Assembly: GCA_028023455.1 (NCBI GenBank)
Contig: JAQFVV010000956.1
Coordinates: 1-64,000, forward strand
Reading direction: 5' to 3'
Length of the DNA stretch: 64,000 nucleotides
From: Epiperipatus broadwayi
Lineage: Eukaryota > Onychophora > Udeonychophora > Euonychophora > Peripatidae
Below the pieces are notes generated by a model, which saw only the letters and a list, made by a program, of their open reading frames with translations, ran no database searches and was not told the origin of the DNA. A program made the translations under genes and the position numbers. The stretch's first letter is position 1. Every line of letters begins with the position of its first letter. This document shows, one piece after another, positions 10,062 to 21,788 of the stretch.

Positions 10062-12095
10062 CTGATATATAATGATATATAAATATGCCATTACATTAAT
10101 TTAGAATAAAAACTAAGTTTATTAAAAATCTAAAAGCTAAAAAAAATTAAAGAGTTGTTAAACGTATATATATATTCGAACAGATGCAAAACTTTAAAAT
10201 TTTTTTTTTTTTAATAAATGAAAAAAGTGTTTGAACGTATATTTTCGTAAAAAGATTTATATATTTTTGTAAATGGAAATAATTGTTTTATAAATTAATT
10301 GAAAAGCAAGTTAGCCCTTGGGGCATTTAAAATAAATGAAATATAGATAAGAGATTAAAAAGAATTAGCTTGTCCAATATAGAAGCAGCAAATAAAGGCC
10401 CGGACCATAACAAAAAATGGAACAGTGACGTTTTGTTCGTGGAATCCATAGGAGAATTATAAAAGGAAAACAATTCAAATTAAGACAGTTTTTCCTGACA
10501 GTTCCAACTTGAGTTTGTGAGAAGAGCAACAAGACACACTTGTCATTCTCTCTCACTTATTTTAAAAATGAAATGATTGGGAAACCAGAATGGAACCAGC
10601 TAAGGCTACCTCCAAAATATCAGACTGGTCTTCCATGAAAGTCTTCGTAAGAATATGCCAGGAACCAAGAGCTTTTCTACTGTAAGGTGTAAACAGAAAA
10701 ATTTTACTACCAATAATTAAGAACTTTAAAGATTTAACAAGCTAAACATTTTTTTTTAAATGAACTTTAATCTGACTTTCCAAATTAATAATTAATGTTT
10801 AAATTTTATATAGTTAAATTTGCTAAAATCAATTCCATTTTTTATTATTTCTATTAATATTTATTTTTATAAATTGTTTAAATGCATGAAATTTAAGTTG
10901 GGTATGGGCATTGCATGGATTTGTTAGCGGTTAATTATGTTGTGGTTTTCATATTCGATTAGAATATATAAGTCATCGATGTCAATGCGGCATCTTATGA
11001 TGAATGCCATTGGGTTTCTTGTAATCCCTCTGCAATTGACATTATCGATAACTTTGTATTTTGATCGGTTATGTTTATTTTGAAATGATTTTGACTGTGG
11101 AATCTATGCAGCCAATCTATACTCAACATGATAAAACAAATTTTATAAAATTCATCTATGCGAACATATATAAATGTTAAATTTAAGTCGGGCATGAATG
11201 GTTATATAGATTTGTAAAATTATATTAATAAATTAGGGGAGGGTAATCTTAGGTTATTTGTTTTGTAGTTAAATTGGGTCAATGGATTGGATATATTGGT
11301 GTAATTAGTAGATGTAGTATGAGGTTGACTACGCGCAGAATCACTATATACACTGCACAAACCCTTTTGCTTATGGATGTGATTGTAAGTCAAAAAAAAG
11401 GCCTGCTGTCCCTTCCTATGGAGTTTTTTTATTGTTCTTCTTGCCATACAGATGTAACATTCCTGTATTGGATAAGAGTCAATGTCTTCTCTAACCATGC
11501 TGTTCAGATGTACATTCCTGGACAGTATGGTATATATATGTGCTGTCGTATTTTCATGCTACATTGAATACATCAATGTATCAGATGGATTGACGCCGGT
11601 TTGACTACAAACTTTTGGCCTAAGGTTAAATAATGGATAGAATATTTTCTTTTCAAATGCAAATCTATGTAGTTTATTCATACTCGACAATCTTAAAATA
11701 AATATAAATTTCATCTCTGTAGATGATTTAAAATTTTAAAATAATAAGTTAAATTAAAAGAATGTTAAAATCTAAAATAATAAATATTATTCCTCAAAAT
11801 TTAAAACGATTCAAAATTTATATGTGTGTAAATAAATGTTTGTGTGTTAATTACTGGCAGTGGCTTTTATTTTTTTATATATATTTAAGATACAAATTAA
11901 ACAAGTTATTTATTATCTCTGCATCTCAATGATCTAGTGACAATGGGCTAACAGTCTAAGTATTTAAATAAAGTGGAGTCTTAATATCACATATCTGCCT
12001 ACTTTATAAATTTTCTAGGTTCAAATGCTTAGTTTGCACCCTTGTAGTGCAGATTATGGTAAAATTCGATCTTCACTTTCTTTCGGATCATTATA
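10062..12095. repeat. Large duplicated block, copy B
   Basis: Second copy of the block at 7405-9447, same orientation. It differs by scattered substitutions and small indels. Its right end runs straight into the TA tract and second family 3 inverted pair. Since the first pair precedes copy A and the second follows copy B, the four pieces form a bracketed array. What the block is remains unknown. Confidence 0.75.
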
Positions 12096-12209
12096 TTATA
12101 TATATATATAAATTAAGTTTGATGTTTGTCTTCTTTTCAAAATATATGCAATATTCAAATCAATACATATATTAAAATACAGTAAAATTCACACAAATTA
12201 TATTTTTTT

Positions 12210-12251
12210 ATTAGAAGTACTTTTGAGTATACTTCTTGTAGTTTTAATGAA
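12210..12251 (-). ncRNA. Hammerhead-like motif, family 3, left arm of second pair
   Basis: Reverse strand: degraded box (TTCATTA), partial stem II, AAAA in place of GAAA, stem III AGTACT kept intact. Probably inactive; listed because the palindromic stem III survives. Confidence 0.4.
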
Positions 12252-12442
12252 CTATGTAAGATTGAATAATCAAAATGAGACATCCTTTCACAATACCCAT
12301 AGTTCAACTTAGTTTAGTTTTTCATCAATTCTGTTATTTTAACAGTTGATGATTTGGCAATCACAAATTTGTGAGAGAACTAAACTAAATTGAACTATGG
12401 GTATTGTGAAAGGATGTCTCATTTTGATTATTCAATCTTACA

Positions 12443-12485
12443 CAGTTGATAAAGACTACAAGATGTATAGTCAAAAGTACTTCTA
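12443..12485 (+). ncRNA. Hammerhead-like motif, family 3, right arm of second pair
   Basis: TTGATAA, stem II GACTA with TAGTC (five pairs), AAAA for GAAA, stem III AGTACT, cleavage base T. Confidence 0.45.
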
Positions 12486-12520
12486 ATAAAATACCTATAA
12501 TTTATGTGAATTTTACTGTA

Positions 12521-14013
12521 TTTTTATATATATATATATTGAAGCACTCAAATCTGTTGCACACATTTGCCTTCACTTTCTGGTGATGTTTGAAACCCTC
12601 ACACATGGGTTCAAACTCAGTCATTTAATAATAAATCACTAGGGAGTGAAGGTATATTGATGCACGTGATTGTTTATCTTTTATAAAGCTTTATTCTCAT
12701 CTAAAATTGATATAAATATAAAACATAAATTTCTATTACGGTAAACAATTGTGCAGATGTGTGTGTGTGTAACAGATAAAACTTAATAATTTTATTAAAA
12801 GCATTATATTATGTATCTATTTTTTTTATTCGTGTATATTTTAATTGAGAGAAAGTTCGAGAGAGTAATGCAAATTCATTAAATAAAAGACTTACCTTAT
12901 TTTAAATTCTGAAAAGATTTATTTTTATTTTAACATAGGTTTATTTTAAAAGTCATGTTACTTAACATTTATCCCGCAGATCTATTTTCAGCTTGAAATA
13001 GACCAAGACTACCTCTCTCGAACTTGATCTCGTTCATACTTTAAAATCTGCTGTGTCATTGTAACCGTTAGCTGACATCCAGGGATTACCCAAAGGCAGC
13101 CAAAATTAGTATAAATACCACCACATTTCCTAAGTAAAAGGCTTTACATCTTATTTTCTAAACATTGTTGCTAAGGAAATCTACATCACTCAGAACTTTA
13201 AAATGGTTAGTGAGTAGATTTAAAATTTGCTTCCCTGATCTCTCCAAAATCAAGCCAATGCCAATGTACTCATAAGCCATCATTTCCAAACTACTGCCAA
13301 AATGAACTGTAAATTATATAAGGAACGGACTTTAATCACAATTTCGTCAAAATAATGCCAAATTAATCATATTTCGTAAAACATGAAACCAACACGTGTG
13401 CATATGGCCGTCAAGTCATCGGAAAAAAAGGTAATACCCTGCCGCAAAATGAACTCTAAAACTTTCATCTAAATAATCTTAATTGTAAAATGTAAAATTC
13501 AACCTCTAATTATGTAAATTTAGCTCACTTAAAGCATGTCCTTTTTAAGATTTACATTTTTGTAATCTTTATATTTTCAAAATGTAATTCTTATTTTTCC
13601 ATCGGTAATGCTAAACCGATTAATTGCTTAAACAATGACTTTTCTTTTTGCTTCAGTATCTTAATTCTATTTGATTTTCTAAACTCGATTACTGTATTAT
13701 TTTAAATGCGGCAATTTTTAATTTGATATTATGTAAATCATACCCATTTTAATATGCTAATAACTCAATCTGGCGAATAATCTTATGTTATTTTTCTTAT
13801 TCCACCAGTAAGGAATGTTAAATCGTAAACGTAAGTTTTCTTACTAAACTATAAAATTTGCCCGGTTGAAAAATATTCCTAAACTATTTTATTTAATTTA
13901 TATTATGCTTTCCCTTATGATTTCAAATAAATTATTAACTATTATTTCACGCTATTGATTAATATTACATAAATTTAGTATTAATTAAATTGAATTCAGA
14001 TACTTACTTTTAA
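12521..14013. other. Non-coding stretch before LINE copy 1
   Basis: No gene or named repeat supported. A TG run lies near 12757-12770. Slightly less AT-rich around 13000-13100. Ends at the 3' terminus of the LINE (reverse strand). Confidence 0.45.
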
Positions 14014-14125
14014 GTGATGTGATGTGATGTATTATGGCTTCTCCTTAAACGATGTCAAGAATATCTCAGCAATTAAGCCCAGATAAACCTGTTAGCCACT
14101 TTCTTTTACATTCCCCACTCTAAAT

Positions 14126-15190
14126 TTACCCATAATCTGCTCTATCCCATTTCCACAACATAATTTTTGTCAACTCTATAACCTTTATATCTAAATCCCC
14201 CTTATCTTTTCCCAAACCTAGCATAAAAACCAATAATTCACTTTCTGTATAATCACTCTTTTCATATTTATTTTTCCACAACTTCATTATATGTACCCTT
14301 TCTGTTTTCAAACATTTACATTCAATTAACAAATGCCTAATATTTTCAATTCCTTCCTTACATAATTTACAAAATAAATCACCCATATTTTTCCATTTAC
14401 ATGTATATTCTTTTGTAGCTAAAGATCCCGTTCGAGCTTTAAACAATAAACTACTTTCCTTACTATTATCATATATTAACTCACACCTAATATTCTGTTT
14501 ATTTCTATATATATTTAAACTCTTTTTACTCTCCATACTATTTCTCCATCTCTCTAACTCCCTAGTCTTTATTAATAAATCTATTCTTTTATCCCATTCC
14601 TTACTACTATAACACTCAATAATCCTCTTAACACAATCATCCCATCTTTTGTACAAATATACTGATATAAATTCTTTATCCAAATCTTTTGCATAGCGCA
14701 TTACCTTTCTCACCCATCTTGTTACCTGCCCTTTACTCATAACCCAATTAAATACTATTTTAGCTATTCTTTTATTATCCATAAACTGCAATCTACCAAA
14801 CATTTTCATTTTACTTTTTGCATCTCTCATATGAAAACTTGACCATCCCATTTCTCCTTGAATTGCCTCCCTTGCTGTCCATACTTCTGCATCCAATGCA
14901 TGTCTTCCTACTTCCCTTTGAGTTTTTTCTAAATAATCTAATATCTTTTTACTAACATATAATGCATCATTACCATATGTTAACCCTGCTACTGCAACTC
15001 CTTTCCATATAATTCTAGCTACATCATATTTATTATATGAAAATACTGTTAATTTCTTTATCAATCCCTTTCTTTTCTTTGCTTCATTTATCAATTTTTT
15101 CTCCCATTCATCCAAATAATTTTTCTGATTACTTAAAATAATTCCCAAATAACTATATCTATTCACCACACTTAACTTAATATCTCCCAA
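14126..15190 (-). pseudogene. LINE copy 1 ORF2, C-terminal region with zinc knuckle
   Basis: About 354 codons that continue the reverse transcriptase in another frame. The N-terminal part (VVNRYSYLGIILS, AGLTYGNDALYVS) corresponds to the thumb and connection after the catalytic domain. Near residues 275-300 lies C-x2-C...H-x4-C (CKLC, RHLLIEC), the nucleic-acid-binding knuckle typical of CR1/L2/I-like ORF2 ends. It is shifted out of frame from the upstream part by a small deletion at about 15190-15215; copies 2 and 3 keep a few extra residues there (VNTxEREDVE). Ends WDRADYG followed by the 3' UTR of about 110 bases. Confidence 0.85.
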
Positions 15191-15198
15191 TAAAAATT

Positions 15199-16185
15199 CT
15201 ACATCTTCCGATCAGTATTAACCATCATTATATTTGATTTTTCTTCACTAAATTTAATCCCCATCTCTTTACCCACCCTTGCACATGTCCTCAACATAAC
15301 TTCCATATCTTCTCTTTTTTCTGCACACAAAAATATATCATCTGCAAAAAAAAGACCTGACAAAATAAATACTCCCTTACTACCTATTAACGGTATCTCT
15401 ATCCCTCTTCCTAATCTTTCTATTGCTCTTTCCATTTCACTCAAATACAACACAAACAAAATAGGTGACATAGGGCATCCTTGCCTTAGTCCCACACCAT
15501 TTTTAACTTTAATTGATTCTATATTCTCTAATTGATATATATAATAATTATTTTCATATAATTTCTTAATAATATCTATTAAAGCTTCATCCATTCCCAA
15601 ATTTGCTAAACTTATCCATAATCTATTTCTATTTACTCTATCATATGCCTTCTCTATATCTATAAAACTCATATATAACTGTTTATCTGCATTCCTACTC
15701 ATATCCATAAGTTGTGTAACTACAAATAAACTATCTCCTATACGCCTATCTAATCTAAAACCTCCTTGCATTTCACCCACTACATTATTCCCTTCCATCC
15801 ATTTTACAACTTTACTAGCCACCATATACGAGAAAACTTTATATAAAACTGATGTTACCGCTATCGGTCTATAATTATTCAACTTTCTATGATCCTTACC
15901 CTTTCCTTTAAATAATAACCTTACTCTTGTATTACTCCAACTACTTGGGAAAACTCTATTCTGTGCCATTTTATTAAAACAGGATAATAACTTTACTTTT
16001 GCCCTATATCCTAAATTCATTACCATCTCTGCTGCCCATCCATCTAAACCTCTTGCCTTCCCACTTTTCAATTTCTTCTCTACCTCATTTAGTTCATTTT
16101 CTGAAAAACTAATATTCCCATTACTATATTCTTTCATATTTTCTAATATTCTATCATTCACATTTAACATCTTTTCTATATTCAT
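15199..16185 (-). pseudogene. LINE copy 1 ORF2, reverse transcriptase domain
   Basis: Carries the full run of non-LTR reverse transcriptase motifs: GKARGLDGW (about residue 42), NNYRPIAVTSVLYKVF (102), MQGGFRLDRR (138), domain A FIDIEKAYDRVNR (172), domain B GLRQGCPMSPILF (231), domain C FFADDIFLCA (278, the catalytic Asp pair) and domain D GIKFSEEKSNIM. The frame is really open from 16293: bases 16186-16293 encode the linker to the endonuclease, and a single TAG interrupts at about 16297 where TGG would be expected. Catalytic residues are all intact. Acts by target-primed reverse transcription when part of a whole ORF2. Confidence 0.9.
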
Positions 16186-16296
16186 TACATAACTATTTAA
16201 GATTCTCTCTAAATCTTCTCTAGAACTACACTCAGTTCCCTCATCATCTAGTAATACTAACTCTCTCTCCCTACATTTCTCCTTTCTAATATAATT

Positions 16297-17025
16297 CTAA
16301 AATTTTTTACTTCCATCTCTTCCACTTTTATTAATATCCTCCAACAATTTACTATTCAATTTCATTCTCTCTCTATAAATATCTATTTTAGCCAACTTCT
16401 TCTTTTCTAAGTACTTTTCCCATTTAGCATTAATATCTTTTTCACTTTCCTTATTCTTAATAGCACACTTATATTCTCTACATGCTTCTTTCCTTTCTTT
16501 TACACTTTTACTAATTTTAATTTTTTTATTACTTTTATTCTTTTCAATATTCTCACCTAAAACCCTATTTGCAACTTTTTCTACTTCCTTACACCAATCC
16601 TTATACTCATCCCCAACCCACTCTTCCATTATTTCTTCAACTTGTATTTTATACTCTTCCAACTTATTCTTATCATTTACTCTCCATCCACATCTTTCAC
16701 TATTATTTCTACTTTTATTTCTATTCTCCATCACATTACTAACCATTTCAATTACAATGAAATTATGATCACTAGTGCATACTTTTTCTTCATTATCAAA
16801 TACCTTAATTTTCCGTATTTTATTTATTCCCTCTTTCTCTACCAATACATAATCTATTGTGTGAAATATATTATTTCTGGACCATGTGTATTGTCCCTCA
16901 TAAATATTTAATAAATTTCCAATACTCAAATTCACTTTCTGACAAAAATTCTTCAAAAGCTGTCCATTTTTATTATCTACATCATCAATTTCTTCAATAT
17001 GTCCATTCATATCCCCTATAACCAT
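16297..17025 (-). pseudogene. LINE copy 1 ORF2, C-terminal half of APE endonuclease and linker
   Basis: Begins MVIGDMNGHIEE, containing the GDxN catalytic motif of apurinic-endonuclease-like LINE nucleases. TWSRNN...HTIDYVL follows near residue 48 and the terminal TSDHNFIVIE (SDH motif) near 85. The rest is a lysine-rich helical linker leading to the reverse transcriptase. It is shifted by one base from the N-terminal half (17025-17540) inside an A-rich run at about 17025-17045. It ends at a stop that is probably a mutated Trp codon. Confidence 0.85.
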
Positions 17026-17540
17026 TATTCTCTTCCCTTTTCTTTAAAACTTTGTATATCCTTAACTAAACATTCGTATATGTTACTATTCCACTCCAAT
17101 ATAATTTGACTATCTCCAGTAGCTATATAAACTATAGCCACCATCCATTCTTGTCTACCCAACCTTATTTCAAACCACAAGTGTTCTTGACATTTAACAA
17201 TATTTAAATATTTTTTTGATATAACACCTATACCACCACCCCTTTTTTCTTTTTCTTTTCTATTTATACCCTGCCATACCAACTGTTCCAAAATAGGTTC
17301 TTCTTCTTCTCTTAAATGTGTTTCCACTACTGCTAATACCTCAAGCTCTTCATTTTCAATTGTTTTATTTAATTCCATCCACTTTTCTGGTTTCCTACCA
17401 CCTTGCATATTCAAAAACCCAATTTTAACAATTTCTTCTTTCCTAACTACTCTTTTATAAATTCTTTTAATTCTTTCTTCTCCATTACATTTATAAATTA
17501 CTTTCTTACCATTAATTTTACAAACCCATTCCTTCTCCAT
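17025..17540 (-). pseudogene. LINE copy 1 ORF2, N-terminal half of APE endonuclease
   Basis: Starts at MEKEWVCK, 95 bases after the ORF1 stop. Contains IGFLNMQGG (catalytic Asn motif, about residue 42), VVETHL (catalytic Glu, 71) and RGGGIGVIS (100), the usual first half of an APE-type nuclease that nicks target DNA. The frame runs out at KEKGRE because of a one-base frameshift; the next part is at 16297-17025. Confidence 0.85.
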
Positions 17541-17635
17541 ATCTATATTTATATCAAAATCAAATTCCTTTTGCTTACTTCTTATATTCCATCCATTCTT
17601 TTTAATAATATTACAATTTAAAAACCCACCCCCCT

Positions 17636-18553
17636 TTATAAGTTTCCCGAAAAAAATTCTTTATAAATCAAACTCCCTAAAACTTCACTTCCTTGTTTTC
17701 CTAAATGCAACCCATCTTTACTATATAACTCTCTCTTTCCAATAAAACAATCCCACACATCCACAAACATAACATTATTTCTCTCACACAATTTTTTCAA
17801 TCTCTCATTTATAGAACATGCCCTATCTAACAAATAACTCTTGTCAAACCTTGGTAATAATCCAACTATTCCTACTCTTCCTTTAATCATAATCAAATTC
17901 CTAATCAAATCTACATAATCATCCATTATTCTCTCTGATGATTCTAATAAATTATTAGTCCCCACCATAACATATACATCTCTACTACCTTGTTTTTTAA
18001 CTTTATCTGCTACATCCCTAATTCTAGCTCCAGGCAAACATACTCTTACATACCTACTTCTATTTTCCCTTGCAATTATATCCCCACATTCTCTAATTAG
18101 TGAATCTCCTATCAATACTGTTTCATAATCTACTTTTTCTGCTCTATCTATAACATTTTCTAATACCTTCTGGTCCTCCTTATCTATTTCTTCCTTATCA
18201 TTCCTACTCAATAATTCCTTTATCTCCTCACATTTTATCTCTAATGATTTTAATTTTACTTCTACATCCTTCAATTCTTCCTCTATCTTATTTATTCTTT
18301 GACTAATCATCTCCATTACACTATTACTTTCTCCACCCACTATTCTTCGACTATCTACACTTTGAAAACACTTTCTCACCTCTTTTATCATATTAATACA
18401 CTGACTGCATAACCATAAACCATTTACATCCTTCCTAGTCTGATTTAAACATTTCAAGTGATATACCTCATCACATATAGTACATTCTACAACAGCACGC
18501 TTAATTTCCTTTTCCCGATTATATAAACATTTTGAAATACAAATATAATCCAT
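17636..18553 (-). CDS. LINE copy 1 ORF1: PHD finger, coiled coil, SGNH esterase
   Basis: An unbroken frame of 305 codons. Residues 5-52 form a PHD-type zinc finger: C5, C9, C24, C27, H32, C35, C49, C52. A heptad-like coiled coil follows at about 85-135 (INKIEEELKDVEVKLKSL). Residues about 145-305 are an SGNH/GDSL hydrolase-like domain: IGDSLIRE with the nucleophile Ser, the block II Gly in PGARIRD, VGTNNLLES with the block III Asn, and KDGLHLGKQG with the Asp-His pair near 280-283. All four blocks look intact. ORF1 proteins of this type are known from CR1-like elements and are thought to bind RNA or chromatin; the esterase role is not settled. It is the only intact frame of this copy. Confidence 0.9.
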   Translation of the reverse strand: MDYICISKCLYNREKEIKRAVVECTICDEVYHLKCLNQTRKDVNGLWLCSQCINMIKEVRKCFQSVDSRRIVGGESNSVMEMISQRINKIEEELKDVEVKLKSLEIKCEEIKELLSRNDKEEIDKEDQKVLENVIDRAEKVDYETVLIGDSLIRECGDIIARENRSRYVRVCLPGARIRDVADKVKKQGSRDVYVMVGTNNLLESSERIMDDYVDLIRNLIMIKGRVGIVGLLPRFDKSYLLDRACSINERLKKLCERNNVMFVDVWDCFIGKRELYSKDGLHLGKQGSEVLGSLIYKEFFSGNL

Positions 18554-18565
18554 TTTTTTTATTTT

Positions 18566-18948
18566 ACGTTTTTCGAACGTTATATTTTTCTTAAAAGTAA
18601 ATCTTTTAATAACAAATTTACAAAAAACTAATCAACAAAATAACTTTTAAAAATAAAAAAATAATAATAATTCTATATATAAAATAACAATATATAAATA
18701 AAACAAAACAAAAAATAAATAATAACTTTTTTAAAAAATTTCTATATATAAATAACGTTTTTCGAACGTTATATTTTTCTTAAAAGTAAATCTTTTAATA
18801 ACAAATTTACAAAAAACTAATCAACAAAATAACTTTTTAAAAATAAAAAATAATAATAATTCTATATATAAAATAACAATATATAAATAATAAAACAAAA
18901 CAAAAAATAAATAATAACTTTTTAAAAAAATTTCTATATATATAAATA
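18566..18948 (-). repeat. Tandem 5' UTR monomers of LINE copy 1
   Basis: A unit of 188 bases starting ACGTTTTTCGAACGTT (18566) is repeated almost exactly from 18754, ending about 18948. The repeats sit immediately upstream of the ORF1 start codon (18553). Tandem promoter monomers at this place are known from some LINEs, for example mouse L1, and would supply an internal promoter. Each monomer begins with the palindrome TTCGAA. Confidence 0.7.
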
Positions 18949-18950
18949 AC

Positions 18951-20039
18951 AAACTGAAAAAACTTTAAAACAAATAAAAAACACAATTTTCAATCTTTCA
19001 AATACTCTTAACCACTAATTATACTTTCACACACAATAATAATTAATAAATATTAATGCTCTCAGACTAAAGAAATTAAAAGAAAATTTTTTGTTTGCTT
19101 ATCTGATAGCTAGAAACAACATTATATAATTATATAATTAGCTAGAAACAACATTATATAATTAGCCCGCCATCTAACGATATTTTAAGTAACTAATTTC
19201 TTGAACGTATTGATTTGCATTCAACGAAAGGAATTTTAATTGTTATATTTTATTATTGATATGCTAGATAACTTCTTTAAGTAAATTGTCTGCCCTTTTT
19301 GGGAGAGCTTGTATATAATCATTTCATTATGCTAGGCTTAATTACTATTTAAGGCCATATAAATCAGTGTTAATACAAACCTAAAAGCCCTCAAGATGCG
19401 TCCCGGTGATAACGTTCATCAATCAAAGGTTGCTTTGTCATACTTTCTTTCGTCACTGGAATCCTTAAAGCACATTTCTCGGCGGAGTGTGGAAACCCCG
19501 ACTCCCACAGATTGTGTTTGGTCATGTAAGCTCTATTATGGGTTAACATTCGGAAAATCAGAACCATAGTATATTGCCGACCACTTCTTCGGATGCCATC
19601 TGTCACAAGTGCAGATGAGCTTATATTCTTCATTCTTAAGTTGATGAAGCTTCTCGTTTTCTCAAACGTTATCATTCGGTCTGCATGCTATCATTTATAC
19701 TTTCTCACATATTTTATTTGTCTGTAAGTCATAATGATATGATTTTCCTAAACCACCCCAAGTTCTCGTTATAATATAAATTTAGTTTGCCTTATTATGT
19801 TATCGCTTATTAGCATTATCCACCCTTTCGAGCAATCGCTATTAAATACGTTAACAGTTAACTTTTAAGAAATCCTATAAAGATCAAGTCATGTGATAGA
19901 ATGTCGAAATAATTATGCTTTTCCTTATTCTATACGTAAATCATAAATGATGAATCATCTCATAATTTCCAAGATAATTGATCTATTGTTAATGTAATTC
20001 TTATGAAGTCCAAGTATAATCAAAATTCACTTAATCATT
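18951..20039. other. Non-coding, with a GC-richer island at 19391-19675
   Basis: Near 19090-19160 a short direct repeat (TAGCTAGAAACAACATTATATAAT) occurs twice. The reverse strand at 19391-19675 is open for 94 codons and less AT-rich than its surroundings, but I recognise no domain, no splice borders and no second copy in the window, so I do not call a gene. Confidence 0.4.
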
Positions 20040-20290
20040 TGTTATTTAAAATATAATATTCATAATAAAAGCCCATGTACAGTTATTAAAATCTGTTATA
20101 CTCTTGTGATTTAAATATGATAATGTAGATAATAAAAGCTCCCCGTATAGTTATTAAAATCCATTATATTCTTTGTGACTTAAAATATTATAAATATTCA
20201 TAATAAAAAACCCATGTATGGTTATTGAAATCCACTATATTCTTAATGATTTAAAAAGTCATAGCGTGAATAATAGAAACCCTGTAATAT
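20040..20290 (+). repeat. Minisatellite, about 66-70 bp unit, roughly 4 copies
   Basis: Units contain CATAATAAAA.CCCATGTA, GTTATTAAAATCC and TATATTCTTGTGATTTAAA in the same order, diverging from copy to copy. No coding potential. Confidence 0.65.
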
Positions 20291-20629
20291 ATATATTAGC
20301 ATATTAAATCACATCATTTCAATTAATTAATTTCTTACTATGTAAACTTAGTAGTGGCATATCCATCAATCCTTAAATTAGGTTATTAAGGTCATCATGG
20401 AATGCCCACGGGAATATTAAGTGAAACCTAGATCGAGCATTCTTTATGTAATCAAGGTTATGATGTTTTAAATCTTTATATCCAGCTATTCACATACTGA
20501 TTTAATTTCATTACTAATGTTATTTTCAATAAATTCATATTTAATAGTCTATTCTTTGGACATTTTATTAATTCATGCATGCACATCTGTTATTATATTG
20601 CATCATCATTTAGTTAATCATTAGATCTC

Positions 20630-20840
20630 TTGTGTCTCTGCTGACCCTCTGGGCCGGGGATTGTTAAAATCTCTTTTTCTATCATCAGAAGTGTTGTTTG
20701 TAATGTAATAGACTTGGGAAATGGGCAATAGGGCGGAGTTCATGAGTATTCCTGACCTATGTATCTCACATATGATTGAACTCTAGGTACTTTTGCTTAG
20801 ATGCTAATTCTTGTTAGACGAACATACAATTCTGACTGGT
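20630..20840 (+). repeat. Dispersed repeat, copy 1
   Basis: Resembles 53985-54180: both contain TCTGGGCC, GGATTGTT, a GGCAAATAGG-like segment, TTTTTGCTTAGAT and end in CTGACTGGT or TTGACTGGT. Family not recognised. At its right end lies a TA tract, at the second copy a hammerhead-bearing unit. Confidence 0.5.
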
Positions 20841-21788
20841 AATATATATATATATTACTAAATGCCATGATATTAGTTGTAAAAGATGAGAAGCATATTT
20901 AGTATTTTCTAGTACAAAATTAAAGTTTAATATATAGTATCTTGAAAAGCACCAATTGCTTTCTTACACAAATTTCCACTAGTGAATATAAAATATATTT
21001 CTAATTAACAACCTTATATGGAATAATTCTAAAAGTTAATGTTAATAGTCTAATGTTATTCATTACTCAATCACTACTGTGATTGGATATAAAAGTGGTG
21101 CAAGACAATTGATTAAAGTTAATGAAAAACATAAGCTTTTAAAATTATTACATATTGAAAATATCATTACAAGTTTTCATATTCATTAAGTCATGTGGTT
21201 GTTTCATATTACTCTTACAATAGAGACGCTGTCATCATCTGGATATATGAATGTGTCAACAGCTCTCAATAAAGATATTGGTAACAAAAAAATACTGCAT
21301 CTTTATTGATATGGATTTAACTGTTGATTATTTCACCCAATAGAAAATTTAAAAGAGATCAAAGTGAAGAAAAGGAGTAGTGATCCACGAGTAATTTAAT
21401 AATTATTATTTTTGATTGACATGCTTAATAAAAAAATTTATATGATAAAACTTCCATAATTGCAGTGAAACAGCTATCATCAGTAGCAGCACTCTAATGT
21501 TTTAGATATTATTGTAAGAGATCTTGCAACACTATATATTAAATTACCAGAAAAAACTTAAAAGTGCCTCCAAAGTTTTAAAAGGCCTGACTATATGAAT
21601 AAATTTGATGAAGTTTCAATCTTTACAAACTTTTTTTTAATGAAATACATCAATCAAGAACAAAAAACCCAAATTAATCACTCATCAATGCCACATTATC
21701 AAATTAATCTTTTATAAATTTTGTAATAGAAAAAATAATCAATTAAATTACATGACTGATAATCTACTGGCTGATATCAATATAGCTT
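20841..21788. other. Non-coding stretch
   Basis: AT-rich, with no gene or repeat that I can support. A CTGATGATAGC on the reverse strand near 21470-21490 lacks the rest of a hammerhead. Confidence 0.4.

Larger units (their letters stand above)
12180..12520. repeat. Family 3 inverted pair, second copy
   Basis: Same structure as 7052-7391, with better-preserved inner arms (GAGACATCCTTTCACAATAC and its complement). It stands between TA tracts at about 12094-12111 and 12524-12540. Confidence 0.8.
14014..18950 (-). mobile_element. CR1-like LINE, copy 1, near full length but broken
   Basis: A non-LTR retrotransposon on the reverse strand. Order 5' to 3': tandem 5' monomers (18566-18948), ORF1 with PHD finger and SGNH esterase (17636-18553), then ORF2 with APE endonuclease (16297-17540), reverse transcriptase (15199-16296) and a C-terminal zinc-knuckle region (14126-15190). 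The 3' end is a pentanucleotide repeat (TCACA-type, GTGATGTGATGTGATG on the plus strand at 14014-14030). PHD plus esterase in ORF1 is described for CR1-type elements. Two frameshifts and one stop break ORF2, so this copy is dead. The other copies are at 40094-42699 and 62251-64000. Confidence 0.9.

Noticed and set aside
7711-10556. Reverse-strand frames at 7711-7893 and 10365-10556
   Set aside because: Short, poorly conserved in protein terms between the two block copies, no start context or domain.
8619-11567. Similar 97-98 codon frames in both duplicated blocks (8619-8915 and 11274-11567)
   Set aside because: The differences between them change many amino acids and no domain is recognisable; shared openness follows from the block duplication.
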